From: JACVRW01 sp963827065
Lineage (GTDB): Bacteria > Actinomycetota > Thermoleophilia > Solirubrobacterales > Thermoleophilaceae
Assembly: GCA_963827065.1 (NCBI GenBank)
Contig: CAWGZM010000012.1
Span: 62,001 to 126,000, forward strand
Direction: 5' to 3'
DNA length: 64,000 nt
A model generated the notes under the pieces. That model was given only the letters and a program-made list of their open reading frames with translations. It was not told the DNA's origin and did no database searches. The position numbers were made by a program, and so were the translations under genes. Shown here piece by piece: positions 53,668 to 62,136 of the stretch. Positions within the stretch are counted from its first letter, which is position 1. Each line of letters starts with the position of its first letter.

Positions 53668-55254
53668 GCTCCTACGACGTGATCGTTATCGGGAGCGGGG
53701 CCGGCGGCGGCACGCTCGTGCACCGCCTCGCCCCGTCCGGCAAGCGCATCCTGCTGCTGGAGCGCGGCGACTGGCTGACGCGCGAGCCGCAGAACTGGTC
53801 CGCGACGGACGTCTTCGTCGACAACCGCTACATCTCGGAGGACAGCTGGTACGACGGAATGGGCAAGCCCTTCCAGCCGCAGGTCCACTACTTCGTCGGG
53901 GGCGCCACCAAGCTCTACGGAGCGGCGCTCTATCGGCTGCGCGCGGAGGACTTCGGCGAACTTCAGCATCACGACGGCATCTCGCCCGCCTGGCCGATCG
54001 GCTACGACGAGATGGAGCCGTACTACACGCGAGGCCGAGCAGCTCTACCAGGTGCACGGCGCCCGGGGCGAGGACCCAACCGAGCCGCCCGCCAGCGCAC
54101 CCTATCCCTTCCCGGCCGTGTCCCACGAGCCGCGGATCCAACAGCTCGCCGACGACCTGGCCGCCGCCGGTCACCAGCCCTTCCACGCCCCCTGCGGGGT
54201 GATGCTGAACGAGGCCGACATGGCCTACAGCAACTGCGTGCGCTGCCCCACCTGCGACGGCTTCCCCTGCCTCGTGCACGCCAAGTCCGACGCGGAGGTG
54301 CTCGCTGTGCGCCCGGCGCTCGAGTACCCGAACGTCACCTTGCTGAGAAACGCCGAGGCCGTCGCGCTCCACACCAACCCGGGCGGCACCACCGTGACCG
54401 AGGTCGCCGTCGACCGCGACGGAGCGCGGGAGACCTTCAGCGCGGACATCGTCGTCGTCTCGTGCGGAGCCGCCAACTCGGCCAAGCTGCTGCTCGCCTC
54501 GGCCACCGAGAAGCACCCGAACGGCCTCTCCAACCGCTCCGATCAGCTCGGGCGCAACTACACCTTCCACAACTGCCGGGCCGTGCTCGCCCTGTCCAAG
54601 GAAGAGAACCCGACCGTCTTCCAGAAGACGCTCGGCGTCAACGACTTCTACTTCGGCAGCGACGACTTCGACTACCCGTTGGGCAACATCCAGATGGTCG
54701 GCAAGTCGTCGGCGCCGATGTATCGCGGCGAGAAACCCCTCGAGACCAAGCTCGCGCCGACCCGGACCTTGGAGAACATGGCTCGCCACGCGGTCGACTT
54801 CTGGCTCTCGACCGAGGACCTGCCGCGACCTGAGAACCGCGTCACCCTGGACCGCGAGAGTGGCCGCATCACGTTGAGCTACAAGCCCTCGAACGAGGAG
54901 CCCAAGGAGCGCCTGTTCCACAAGCTCAAGGGATTGCTGAAGCACACCGGGATGCACGAGGACCACCTCATCCCGCGCCACGCCTACCTCAAGACGGAGA
55001 TCCCGGTCGCGGGCTGCGCGCACCAGGCCGGTACCTGCCGCTTCGGCACCGACCCCGAGGCGTCGGTGCTCAATACCGACTGCCGGGCTCACGAGCTCGA
55101 CAACCTCTACGTGGTCGACACGAGCTTCTTCCCGAGCATCGGGGCGGTCAACCCGGCACTCACGGCAATGGCAAACGCGCTGCGTGTCGGCGACCACCTC
55201 CTCGAGCGGCTTGGCGCGGGGAAGTCAGGGAAAGAGCCGGCCCATGCCGCCTGA
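53664..55254 (+). pseudogene. GMC-family FAD oxidoreductase, frameshifted
   Basis: The N-terminal FAD motif YDVIVIGSGAGGGTLVHRLA and ERGDWLTREPQNW are in one frame up to EMEPYYTRA; the rest (EQLYQVHGARGEDPTEPPAS ... PSIGAVNPALTAMANALRVG) is in another. One extra G near 54032 (CGAGGCCGAG) explains it. The C-terminal GMC signature with HQAGTCRFG is intact, and a Cys cluster CVRCPTCDGFPC is present. GMC enzymes oxidise sugars or alcohols; in this operon glucose is a natural candidate substrate. Probably a real gene hit by a consensus error. Confidence 0.85.
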
Positions 55255-56572
55255 GGCCGGCTCCGGCGGGCGACGTCGGGTCGTAGTCGTCGGCGGCGGG
55301 TTCGGCGGACTGGCCGCTGCGCTCAAGCTGCGCCACGCCGACGTCGACGTGACGATCGTCGACCGCATGAACCACCACCTCTTCCAGCCGCTCCTCTACC
55401 AGGTGGCGGCGGGCGGGCTGGCCCCGAGCGACTGCGCCGCGCCGATCCGACCGGCTCTGAAAAAAGGCTCCAACACCAGCTTCCTGATGACCGAGGTGAC
55501 CGACGTCGACGCCGAGCGGCGCCAGGTGGTCCTCGACCGTGGCGACCGCCTCGACTACGACAGCCTGATCGTCGCGTGCGGCGCGCAGACGTCCTACTTC
55601 GGCCACGACGAGTGGAAGGACGTCTCGTGCGGTCTCAAGACGCTCGCGGACGCCGTCGACCTGCGGAAGCGCTTCTACGGTGCCTTCGAGGAGGCCGAGC
55701 GAACCGACGACCCGGCAGCGCGCGCCGAATGGCTGACGTTCGTCGTCATCGGCGGCGGACCCACCGGTGTGGAGGTTGCGGGCGAGCTGGCGATCACCGC
55801 CGACACGATGAAGCGCCAGTTCCGCGGAATCGACCCCGGCGACGCGCAAGTGATCCTGCTCGACGCGGGCGAGCGCCTGGTCTCCGCGTTCAGTGAGAGG
55901 CTCTCGGGGAAGGTCGCTCAGCAGCTCGCCGAGCTCGGCGTGACCGTTCGCGAGGGGGCACGTGCCACCGCCATCGACGCGCGCGGCGTGACGATCGAGA
56001 TCGGCGAAGCGACAGAGCGGATCGACACCAGAACGGTCATCTGGGCCGCCGGCGTCCACGCCGTCCCGCTCACCGGGGCCATCGCTCGCGCGACCGGTGC
56101 GAGCACCGACCGCGGCGGGCGCGTCGAGGTCAATCCTGACCTGACCGTCCCCGGCCACCCCGAGATCTCGGTGATCGGCGACGCCGCCTCCCTCGAGGGA
56201 CCGGGCGGCAAGCCCCTTCCCGGGCTCGCGACGGTTGCCATCCAGCAGGCCCACCATGTCGCCAAGGGGATCGCCGAGGGCCGGCCCGGGGCCTCCACGC
56301 CGTTCAAGTACTTCGACAAGGGCGCCCTCGCCGTCGTCGGCAAGGGGAAGGCGGTGTGCGAGATCCGCGGACGTGAGCTGTGGGGGCGGCCCGCCTTCTT
56401 CACCTACCTCGGCGTTCACCTCTACTACCTCGGCGGCCAGACCGGCCGTCGGGTCGAGGTGCTCATCAGGTGGATCGGGTCTCGTTTCGGCGAGCGCCAG
56501 AGTGCGCTGATCGAGGGCGACCTTGCGAGCGTCGAGCGGGAGTCCGCGACACCTGCCGAGCCCGTCCGGTGA
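55244..56572 (+). CDS. Type II NADH dehydrogenase (NDH-2)
   Basis: A 442-aa flavoprotein, ATG 55244, overlapping the GMC stop by 11 nt. FAD motif VVVVGGGFGGLAAALKLRH, NAD motif VVIGGGPTGVEVAGELA, AAGVHAVPL, and the conserved NHHLFQPLLYQVAAGGLAPS. The C-terminal membrane-anchoring region (PAFFTYLGVHLYYLGGQTGR) is present. It passes electrons from NADH to quinone without pumping protons and would feed the cytochrome bd oxidase encoded next. Confidence 0.9.
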   Translation: MPPEAGSGGRRRVVVVGGGFGGLAAALKLRHADVDVTIVDRMNHHLFQPLLYQVAAGGLAPSDCAAPIRPALKKGSNTSFLMTEVTDVDAERRQVVLDRGDRLDYDSLIVACGAQTSYFGHDEWKDVSCGLKTLADAVDLRKRFYGAFEEAERTDDPAARAEWLTFVVIGGGPTGVEVAGELAITADTMKRQFRGIDPGDAQVILLDAGERLVSAFSERLSGKVAQQLAELGVTVREGARATAIDARGVTIEIGEATERIDTRTVIWAAGVHAVPLTGAIARATGASTDRGGRVEVNPDLTVPGHPEISVIGDAASLEGPGGKPLPGLATVAIQQAHHVAKGIAEGRPGASTPFKYFDKGALAVVGKGKAVCEIRGRELWGRPAFFTYLGVHLYYLGGQTGRRVEVLIRWIGSRFGERQSALIEGDLASVERESATPAEPVR

Positions 56573-56578
56573 CGTCCG

Positions 56579-57952
56579 TTGCTGGCTGACGGCCTGTCCT
56601 TCGCGGCGTCGAACCTGGGGTGGGCGCGGAGTCAGATGGCGTTCACGCTCGGCTTCCACATCATCCTGGCCTCCATCGGCGTGGCCTTCCCGGCGATCAT
56701 GTTGATCGCCAACTACCGCGGCCTGCGCCGCGGCGACGAGGACGCGCTGGAGCTGGCGCGGCGCTGGTCGAAGGTCGTGGCCGTGACGTTCGCGGTCGGC
56801 GCGGTCACCGGCACCGTGCTCTCGTTCGAGTTCGGGCTGCTGTGGCCGGCCTTCACCGGGCGCTTCGGTGAGGTCTTCGGCGTGTTGTTCGCGATCGAGG
56901 GGATCTTCTTCTTCCTCGAGGCGATCTTCGTCGCGATCTACATCTTCGGGTGGAAGCGCCTGAAGCCGTGGACGCACTTCTGGGCGGGCGTGCCGATCCC
57001 GATCTGCGGACTCGGCGGCGCGTTCTCGGTCGTGGCCGTGAACTCATGGATGAACCAGCCGCAGGGCTACTCGCCGGCCAGCGGCGACGTCACCTCGGTC
57101 GAGCCGCTGAAGGTCATCTTCAACCCGGCGGTGCCCTATGAGGTCCCGCACATGATCCTGGCCGCCTACCTGGTCACCGGCTTCCTCGTCGCGTCCGTCT
57201 ACGCGGTCGGGATGCTGCGCGGCCGGCGCGATCGCCTCCACCGGCTCGGGCTGCTGATCCCGCTGACGGTTGCGTGCATCGCCACGCCGATCCAGTTCGC
57301 GGTCGGCGACACCGCCGCGCGCTCCATCGCAAAGGACCAGCCGATCAAGTTCGCGGCGATGGAGTGCGTGCAGAAGACCTCGACCCATGTCACCGAGTAC
57401 ATCTACGGCCGCTGCACCGCCGACGGCGTCAAGGGCGGGATCGGCATCCCCGGCTTTGATTCCTTCCTCGTCGGCTGGAGCACGGACACGCAGGTGATCG
57501 GGCTGGACACCGTGCCCCCCGAGGACCGGCCGCCGGCGAACACGATGCTGCACTGGGCCTTCGACACGATGGTCGGGATCTGCACGATGCTGATCCTCCT
57601 CGCCCTGTGGCTCGGTTGGGCCTGGTGGCGCAAACGCGACTTCCCGCAGTCGCGCTGGTTCCTGCGGGCGGTAGCGGTCTCCGGCATCGCCTCCGTCGTG
57701 GCGCTCGAATGCGGGTGGATCGTGACCGAGGTCGGACGGCAACCATGGATCGTCTACAACGTCATGCGCACCGAGGATGCGGTCACGAATGCCGATGGCG
57801 TCTGGATCAGCTTCACTGCCGTGGTCGCGCTCTACGTCGCGCTCGGCGCGGCGCTGATCGTGACTCTGCGAGCGATGTCGCGGCGCTGGCGCGCGAACGA
57901 GGATCCTGAGGTGCCCTACGGCCCGAGCGAGCCGATGGCGGATTCCGGGTGA
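56579..57952 (+). CDS. cydA: Cytochrome bd ubiquinol oxidase subunit I
   Basis: A 457-aa membrane subunit starting at TTG 56579. Heme ligands are visible: His in FTLGFHIILASIGVA, His in VPHMILAAYLVTGF and Met in WAFDTMVGI; the proton/heme-d glutamates are in IEGIFFFLEAIFVAIYIF, and GWIVTEVGRQPW is conserved. The arginine normally two residues before the heme-b Met is Asp here. The quinol loop is of the short kind. With CydB it reduces O2 at high affinity, useful under low oxygen or oxidative stress. Confidence 0.94.
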   Translation: MLADGLSFAASNLGWARSQMAFTLGFHIILASIGVAFPAIMLIANYRGLRRGDEDALELARRWSKVVAVTFAVGAVTGTVLSFEFGLLWPAFTGRFGEVFGVLFAIEGIFFFLEAIFVAIYIFGWKRLKPWTHFWAGVPIPICGLGGAFSVVAVNSWMNQPQGYSPASGDVTSVEPLKVIFNPAVPYEVPHMILAAYLVTGFLVASVYAVGMLRGRRDRLHRLGLLIPLTVACIATPIQFAVGDTAARSIAKDQPIKFAAMECVQKTSTHVTEYIYGRCTADGVKGGIGIPGFDSFLVGWSTDTQVIGLDTVPPEDRPPANTMLHWAFDTMVGICTMLILLALWLGWAWWRKRDFPQSRWFLRAVAVSGIASVVALECGWIVTEVGRQPWIVYNVMRTEDAVTNADGVWISFTAVVALYVALGAALIVTLRAMSRRWRANEDPEVPYGPSEPMADSG

Positions 57953-58977
57953 GCAAGGCTGACGCCGTCGCCGTCGTCCTCTGGATCGGCGCGACGATGT
58001 ACGCGATCTTCGGAGGGGCCGACTTCGGGGCCGGGCTCTGGAGCCTGCTGGCCGGCGGCGGCTCGCGCGGCCGGCGCCCGCGTGAGCTGGTCGATTGGGC
58101 GATCGGCCCTGTCTGGGAGGCCAACCACGTGTGGCTGATCTTCGTGCTCGTGGTGCTCTGGAGCGGGTTCTCGGCCGCCTTCGAGGCCATCTTCTCGACG
58201 CTGTTCATCCCGCTCAGCCTCGCCGCCCTGGGCATCGTGTTGCGCGGCGCGGGGTTCGCGTTTCACAAGACCGCCGGCCGCTTCCGCGGGCGGGCGCTCG
58301 CTGAGTCGCTGTTCGGCCTCGCCTCGCTGCTCACCCCGTTCTTCATGGGCACCGTGGTGGGCGCGATCGCGGGTGGCCGCGTGCCGGTCGGCAACGCGGC
58401 CGGCGACGCAGTGACGAGCTGGCTGAATCCGCTCTCGCTGCTGATTGGGGCCCTGTTCGTCGCCACGAGCGCGTACCTCGCCGCGGTGTTCCTCGTCAGC
58501 GACGCGCGGCGCGCGGACGTGCCCGACCTCGAGCGCTACTTCCGCGTGCGGGCACTCGCCGCCGCGGTGGTCGCGGGCGCGCTCGCCGTCGGCGGGCTCG
58601 TCGTGCTGCGCGACGATGCGCGGTACCTGTACGACGGCCTCACAAGCGACGGCCTCCCGTTGGTGATCCTGTCTCTGGTCTGCGGCGGCGCGGCGCTCAT
58701 CCTGCTCCGGCGCGGTACCGTGCGCGGCCCGCGGCCGCTCGCGATCGCCGCGGTGGCCGCCGTGATCTGGGGCTGGGGCATCGCCCAGCACCCGTACCTG
58801 CTTCCCAAGACCCTCACCATCGCCGAGGCGGCGGCGCCGAGCGCGACGCTCACCAGTGTGCTGATCGTCTTCGGCGTCGCCGTCGTGCTCGTGCTGCCGT
58901 CGATCGGGCTCCTGTTCACCCTGGCGCAACGCGACCTCGTGCAAGAGACCGAGAGTCCGCAACGGAGAACGAGCTGA
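57949..58977 (+). CDS. cydB: Cytochrome bd ubiquinol oxidase subunit II
   Basis: A 342-aa membrane subunit with about eight or nine hydrophobic segments. Typical N-terminus: VLWIGATMYAIFGGADFGAG, then GPVWEANHVWLIFVLVVLWS and AFEAIFSTLFIPLSLAALGI. The GTG start overlaps the cydA stop (GTGA). No cydCD assembly transporter is in the window; the ABC fragment at 1-1506 is 55 kb away and not obviously related. Confidence 0.93.
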   Translation: MSKADAVAVVLWIGATMYAIFGGADFGAGLWSLLAGGGSRGRRPRELVDWAIGPVWEANHVWLIFVLVVLWSGFSAAFEAIFSTLFIPLSLAALGIVLRGAGFAFHKTAGRFRGRALAESLFGLASLLTPFFMGTVVGAIAGGRVPVGNAAGDAVTSWLNPLSLLIGALFVATSAYLAAVFLVSDARRADVPDLERYFRVRALAAAVVAGALAVGGLVVLRDDARYLYDGLTSDGLPLVILSLVCGGAALILLRRGTVRGPRPLAIAAVAAVIWGWGIAQHPYLLPKTLTIAEAAAPSATLTSVLIVFGVAVVLVLPSIGLLFTLAQRDLVQETESPQRRTS

Positions 58978-58988
58978 CTGATGCTGCC

Positions 58989-59897
58989 GTGATCGCTCCA
59001 TCCGGGGAGCAGATAGAGATCGCGCTCGGCGACCAGCGGGCGACGGTGGTGGAGGTCGGCGGCGGGCTTCGAACCTATTCAGCGGGCGGACGCGACGTCC
59101 TGGACGGATACGGGATCGACGAGATGAGCGGCTCCGGCCGGGGCCAGGTGCTGATCCCGTGGCCGAACCGCCTGGAAGACGGCAGCTACGAGTTCAAGGG
59201 GACCCGTCACCAGCTCCCGATCGACGATGTCGAGGAGCAGGATGCGATCCACGGGCTCGTCCGCTGGGCCGCCTGGATCGCGGGAGAGCGCGAGCCGCAC
59301 CGGGTCGTCATGGAGCACCTGCTGCATCCCCGGCCCGGCTACCCCTTCTCGCTCGCCCTGGCGATCGAGTATCGGCTCTGCGACGACGGGCTCGTCGTGA
59401 CGACCACGGCCACCAACGTCGGGCGGGCGTCCTGTCCGTTCGGGAGCGGTGCTCACCCGTACCTGACGCTCGGCAGCGGGACCGTGGACGGGCTGATCCT
59501 GTGCGTGCCGGGGCAAACGGTGCTGCGATCCAACGAGCGCGGCATCCCGTTCGGCTCCGCGACGGTCGAGGGCACGGACCTCGACTTCCGCCGGCCGAGG
59601 ACGATCGGCGCGATCAAGCTCGACACCGCGTTCACCGATCTGGAACGCGGCGACGACGGCCTGGCTCACGTCGAGCTTCGTGATCCTCGGGACGGCAGCG
59701 GGCCGACGCTCTGGGTCGACGAGAGCTATCCCTACCTGATGGTCTTCACCGGCGACCCGCTTCCGGACGTCGACCGGCGGAGCCTCGCGGTCGAGCCCAT
59801 GACCTGTCCGCCAAACGCGTTCCGCACCGGAACGGACCTGGTGCGCCTCGAGCCCGACCAGTCGTTCACCGGCGGGTGGGGCATTCGTCCCGATTGA
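58989..59897 (+). CDS. Aldose 1-epimerase family protein
   Basis: A 302-aa galactose-mutarotase-fold protein: PWPNRLEDGSYEFKGTRHQL, EEQDAIHGLVRW (substrate His), CPFGSGAHPYLTLG and the final EPMTCPPNAFRTG with the catalytic Glu. It interconverts alpha and beta anomers of glucose or a related sugar. GTG start 11 nt after cydB, last gene of the zwf operon. In this setting it could convert the glucose released by GH15 to the anomer needed by the GMC oxidase; that is inference. Confidence 0.87.
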   Translation: MIAPSGEQIEIALGDQRATVVEVGGGLRTYSAGGRDVLDGYGIDEMSGSGRGQVLIPWPNRLEDGSYEFKGTRHQLPIDDVEEQDAIHGLVRWAAWIAGEREPHRVVMEHLLHPRPGYPFSLALAIEYRLCDDGLVVTTTATNVGRASCPFGSGAHPYLTLGSGTVDGLILCVPGQTVLRSNERGIPFGSATVEGTDLDFRRPRTIGAIKLDTAFTDLERGDDGLAHVELRDPRDGSGPTLWVDESYPYLMVFTGDPLPDVDRRSLAVEPMTCPPNAFRTGTDLVRLEPDQSFTGGWGIRPD

Positions 59898-59905
59898 CCT
59901 GACCG

Positions 59906-60736
59906 TCAGCGCGGCTCAAACGGCCGTTGCTCCACGACCCCGTTCGCGACGACGAGGCCCGTGGACTCCGGGACCTCGAGCCAGGCGCCCGACAGGTCGG
60001 CGAGCGGCTCCGAGACGACGACGCGGTCGCCCTCGCTCAACTTTTGGAGGCGCTCGTTGTCGGGGTGCAGCCGGCGTACGGCGTCAAGGTCCGCGGATAC
60101 GAAGAGCGTGCGCGAGCTGTGCTCCGACGAGTAGCGAATGGCCCACAGGTGTTCACCGTCGGCGATGCCAACGGTCATCTGCACCGGGTGCTCGACCCCG
60201 TGCTCGCCGCCCTTCGCCTCGACGTAGGCGACCGCCCGCTCCATCGCCCCCAGCGGATCCTCCTCGAGTCCGAATGTGAGCGCCAGGTGGAAGAGGAGCT
60301 CCGAGTCTGTCGATCCGGCGATCCCGAGGAAGAGCGACGGATCGACCTCCAAGAGCAGGTCTCGCCGCATAGCCTGGAAGCCCCGGATCAGCCCGTTGTG
60401 AACGAACAGCCAGCGGCCGTGGCGGAAGGGATGGCAGTTCATCTGCTGAACGGGACTTCCCACCGCGGCGCGAATGTGTGCCATGAAGAGCGGCGACTCG
60501 ATGTGGTCCGCAAGCTCGCGCAGGTTGACGTCGTTCCAAGCCGGGTTGACGCTGCGGTAGCGAGCGGGAACGGCGCGGTCGTCGGCGCCGTACCAGCCGA
60601 CGCCGAAGCCGTCGCCATTCGTGGTCTCGGCGCCCATTCGGGAGTGCAGGCTCTCGTCGATCAGGCCGTGCCTGGTCCGGTAGAGCAGCTCGCCGATCAC
60701 CAGCGGCTCACCCAGGTAGGCGTTCCAACGGCACAT
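59906..60736 (-). CDS. Class II glutamine amidotransferase
   Basis: A 276-aa N-terminal-nucleophile hydrolase: the catalytic Cys2 follows the initiator Met (MCRWNAYLGEPL), and TNGDGFGVGWYG, HIRAAVGSPVQQMNCHPF and RWLFVHNGLIRGF form the glutamine site. The closest relatives are EgtC and YafJ-like stand-alone GATases, so a gamma-glutamyl hydrolase role is possible, but no egt genes are near. It overlaps the Usp gene stop by one base (TGATG). Confidence 0.9.
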   Translation of the reverse strand: MCRWNAYLGEPLVIGELLYRTRHGLIDESLHSRMGAETTNGDGFGVGWYGADDRAVPARYRSVNPAWNDVNLRELADHIESPLFMAHIRAAVGSPVQQMNCHPFRHGRWLFVHNGLIRGFQAMRRDLLLEVDPSLFLGIAGSTDSELLFHLALTFGLEEDPLGAMERAVAYVEAKGGEHGVEHPVQMTVGIADGEHLWAIRYSSEHSSRTLFVSADLDAVRRLHPDNERLQKLSEGDRVVVSEPLADLSGAWLEVPESTGLVVANGVVEQRPFEPR

Positions 60737-61230
60737 CAGCGATCCTCCTCCGCGCGCACAACCACGAGCGGACGCCTGCAGCGCGCGAGCACCTGCCGCG
60801 AGGTGCTGCCGAGCAGATGCGAGCGGAGCCCGGAGATGCCGTGTGAGCCGACCACGACCGCCGCCGCGTCGCGCTCGGCGGCGAGGTCGACGATCGCGTC
60901 CGCCACGTGCACCTCGTCCGGGATCGCGTGCGGCTCGGCATCGAGGCCAAGAGAACGAGCGAGCCGAGCGCCCTCGGCGGCGACAACCGCGGCGCGGTGC
61001 TCACCGGCCTTGTCGAGTTCGGACACCAGTTCGGGATCAGGCGGGACCGAGACGGCTCCGACCGGGTCCCAATCGGCGTTCAGCGTCACCAGCGCGCCAA
61101 GTCCCGGCTCCCAAACCGTGACTACCAGCGCGGCGCTGCCGGGGAAGAGCTCGGCGGCACTGCGGACGGCGGCCTTGGCAAGATCGGAGCCGTCGTATGC
61201 AATCAGCAGGCGCGGCATCCGCTCGGACAT
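60736..61230 (-). CDS. Universal stress protein (UspA family)
   Basis: A 164-aa single-domain Usp from ATG 61230: RLLIAYDGSDLAKAAVRSAA at the N-terminus and the ATP-binding VVVGSHGISGLRSHLLGSTS. It is translationally coupled to the amidotransferase gene. Usp proteins respond to starvation, hypoxia and other stress. No 19-bp motif copy lies directly upstream in its own orientation; the nearest is 239 bp away, facing the next gene. Confidence 0.92.
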   Translation of the reverse strand: MSERMPRLLIAYDGSDLAKAAVRSAAELFPGSAALVVTVWEPGLGALVTLNADWDPVGAVSVPPDPELVSELDKAGEHRAAVVAAEGARLARSLGLDAEPHAIPDEVHVADAIVDLAAERDAAAVVVGSHGISGLRSHLLGSTSRQVLARCRRPLVVVRAEEDR

Positions 61231-61468
61231 AGGACGCAGCCTAGACACGCGAGCCGCCCACCCAGGCTCAGATCCCCGCCAGACGCTGGTCCCCGCCCGC
61301 CGCCTGCTCTTCCCTCTCCGCCACGCGCACGTCCTGCCCGTAGATCACGATGCCCGGCTCCTCTCATCTCATGCTCCTCTCTCCGGCTTGGAAGCCATGG
61401 TTTTTAGAGGCGTCGTCTTGCAACGCGCCGTTGTCGGCGAAAGCCTCCGGCACGCAAGAGCGGGTCAC

Positions 61469-61487
61469 ATCATCCGATCGGGGTGAT
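61469..61487 (+). promoter_or_regulatory. 19-bp inverted-repeat motif, copy 5
   Basis: ATCATCC-GATCG-GGGTGAT, 72 bp upstream of the ATG at 61560, the same distance as for copies 1 and 4. No good TANNNT hexamer follows at 21-23 nt. Confidence 0.55.
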
Positions 61488-61520
61488 TGCCTGTGCACAA
61501 CTTTGGTGGAAGCAGGGGGT

Positions 61521-61536
61521 TGACGCGTACGCGTCA
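61521..61536. promoter_or_regulatory. 16-bp perfect palindrome before the secreted repeat protein gene
   Basis: TGACGCGTACGCGTCA, 23 bp upstream of the ATG at 61560. It overlaps a TTGACG that resembles a -35 hexamer. The position suits a repressor site, perhaps acting against the activator-like 19-bp motif just upstream. Confidence 0.5.
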
Positions 61537-61559
61537 GCAACCGACGAAAGGAAGGCGCA

Positions 61560-62099
61560 ATGTCTCGATGGGCTCGGCGGCTCGTGCCGTCGCCCGCCAT
61601 GGTCGTAGCCCTCGTTGCACTCGTCATGGCGATGGGCGGCTCCGCCTACGCGCTCGTCGTCACCGGCAAGAGCATCAGGAACGGGACCGTCACGGGGAAG
61701 GACCTCAGGAACCGCTCGATCACCGGCAACGACTCGAAGCGCGACTCGATCGGCGGCGGCTCGATCAAGGAGTCATCGCTCGGTGTGGTGCCCGCCGCGT
61801 TCCAGGCCCACGGCGCGGCGCGCTTCGCGGTCGTGAGCGGCGGCGGCCAGCTCGTCCGCGGCCGCAACGCGCAGGCGGCGCGCACCGCGGCCGGCCGCTA
61901 TCAGGTCATCTTCGAGACGGATGTCCGGGGCTGCGCGTACTACGCGACGATCGGCGATCCGAGCGCCGCAGGACCGCCGCAGAACAGCCAGGTGAGCGTC
62001 GCGTCGCTCGGCTCGAACGTGAACGGCGTCGCGGTTCGAACCGAGAACAACGCCGGCGCCGAGGTCGACCGGCCGTTCCACCTGCTCGTCCTCTGCTGA
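61560..62099 (+). CDS. Secreted protein with decapeptide repeats, hypothetical
   Basis: A 179-aa protein with good Shine-Dalgarno (AAGGAAGG). The N-terminus RRLVPSPAMVVALVALVMAM is a signal peptide or anchor. Four 10-residue repeats follow at about 35-74: TGKSIRNGTV, TGKDLRNRSI, TGNDSKRDSI, GGGSIKESSL, which suggests a beta-helical stalk. The C-terminal 100 residues form a separate beta-rich domain with two Cys (DVRGCAYYATIG and the final LLVLC). The family is typical of Solirubrobacterales secreted proteins; function unknown. Confidence 0.82.
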   Translation: MSRWARRLVPSPAMVVALVALVMAMGGSAYALVVTGKSIRNGTVTGKDLRNRSITGNDSKRDSIGGGSIKESSLGVVPAAFQAHGAARFAVVSGGGQLVRGRNAQAARTAAGRYQVIFETDVRGCAYYATIGDPSAAGPPQNSQVSVASLGSNVNGVAVRTENNAGAEVDRPFHLLVLC

Positions 62100-62108
62100 A
62101 CCCGGCGG

Positions 62109-62136
62109 GCTGGGGGCGTCCTAGGGCGGCCCCAGC
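62109..62136. terminator. Hairpin between convergent genes
   Basis: Arms GCTGGGG (62109-62115) and CCCCAGC (62130-62136) with a 14-nt loop, between the secreted repeat protein gene (stop 62099) and the convergent acyltransferase (stop 62121). Probably a two-way terminator, without T-run. Confidence 0.4.

Larger units (their letters stand above)
61231..61559. other. 329-bp intergenic region with two dyads
   Basis: No convincing gene. The half next to the Usp gene (61231-61460) is ordinary GC-rich sequence with a short AT-rich patch (GGTTTTTAGAGG at 61398) and no clear structure. The half next to the secreted repeat protein holds the 19-bp motif (61469-61487) and a 16-bp palindrome (61521-61536). 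Confidence 0.7.

Noticed and set aside
50190..56600. Rex-binding site (TTGTGAA-type) near the cyd operon
   Set aside because: No such palindrome was found upstream of zwf, NDH-2 or cydA, although rex is in the window.
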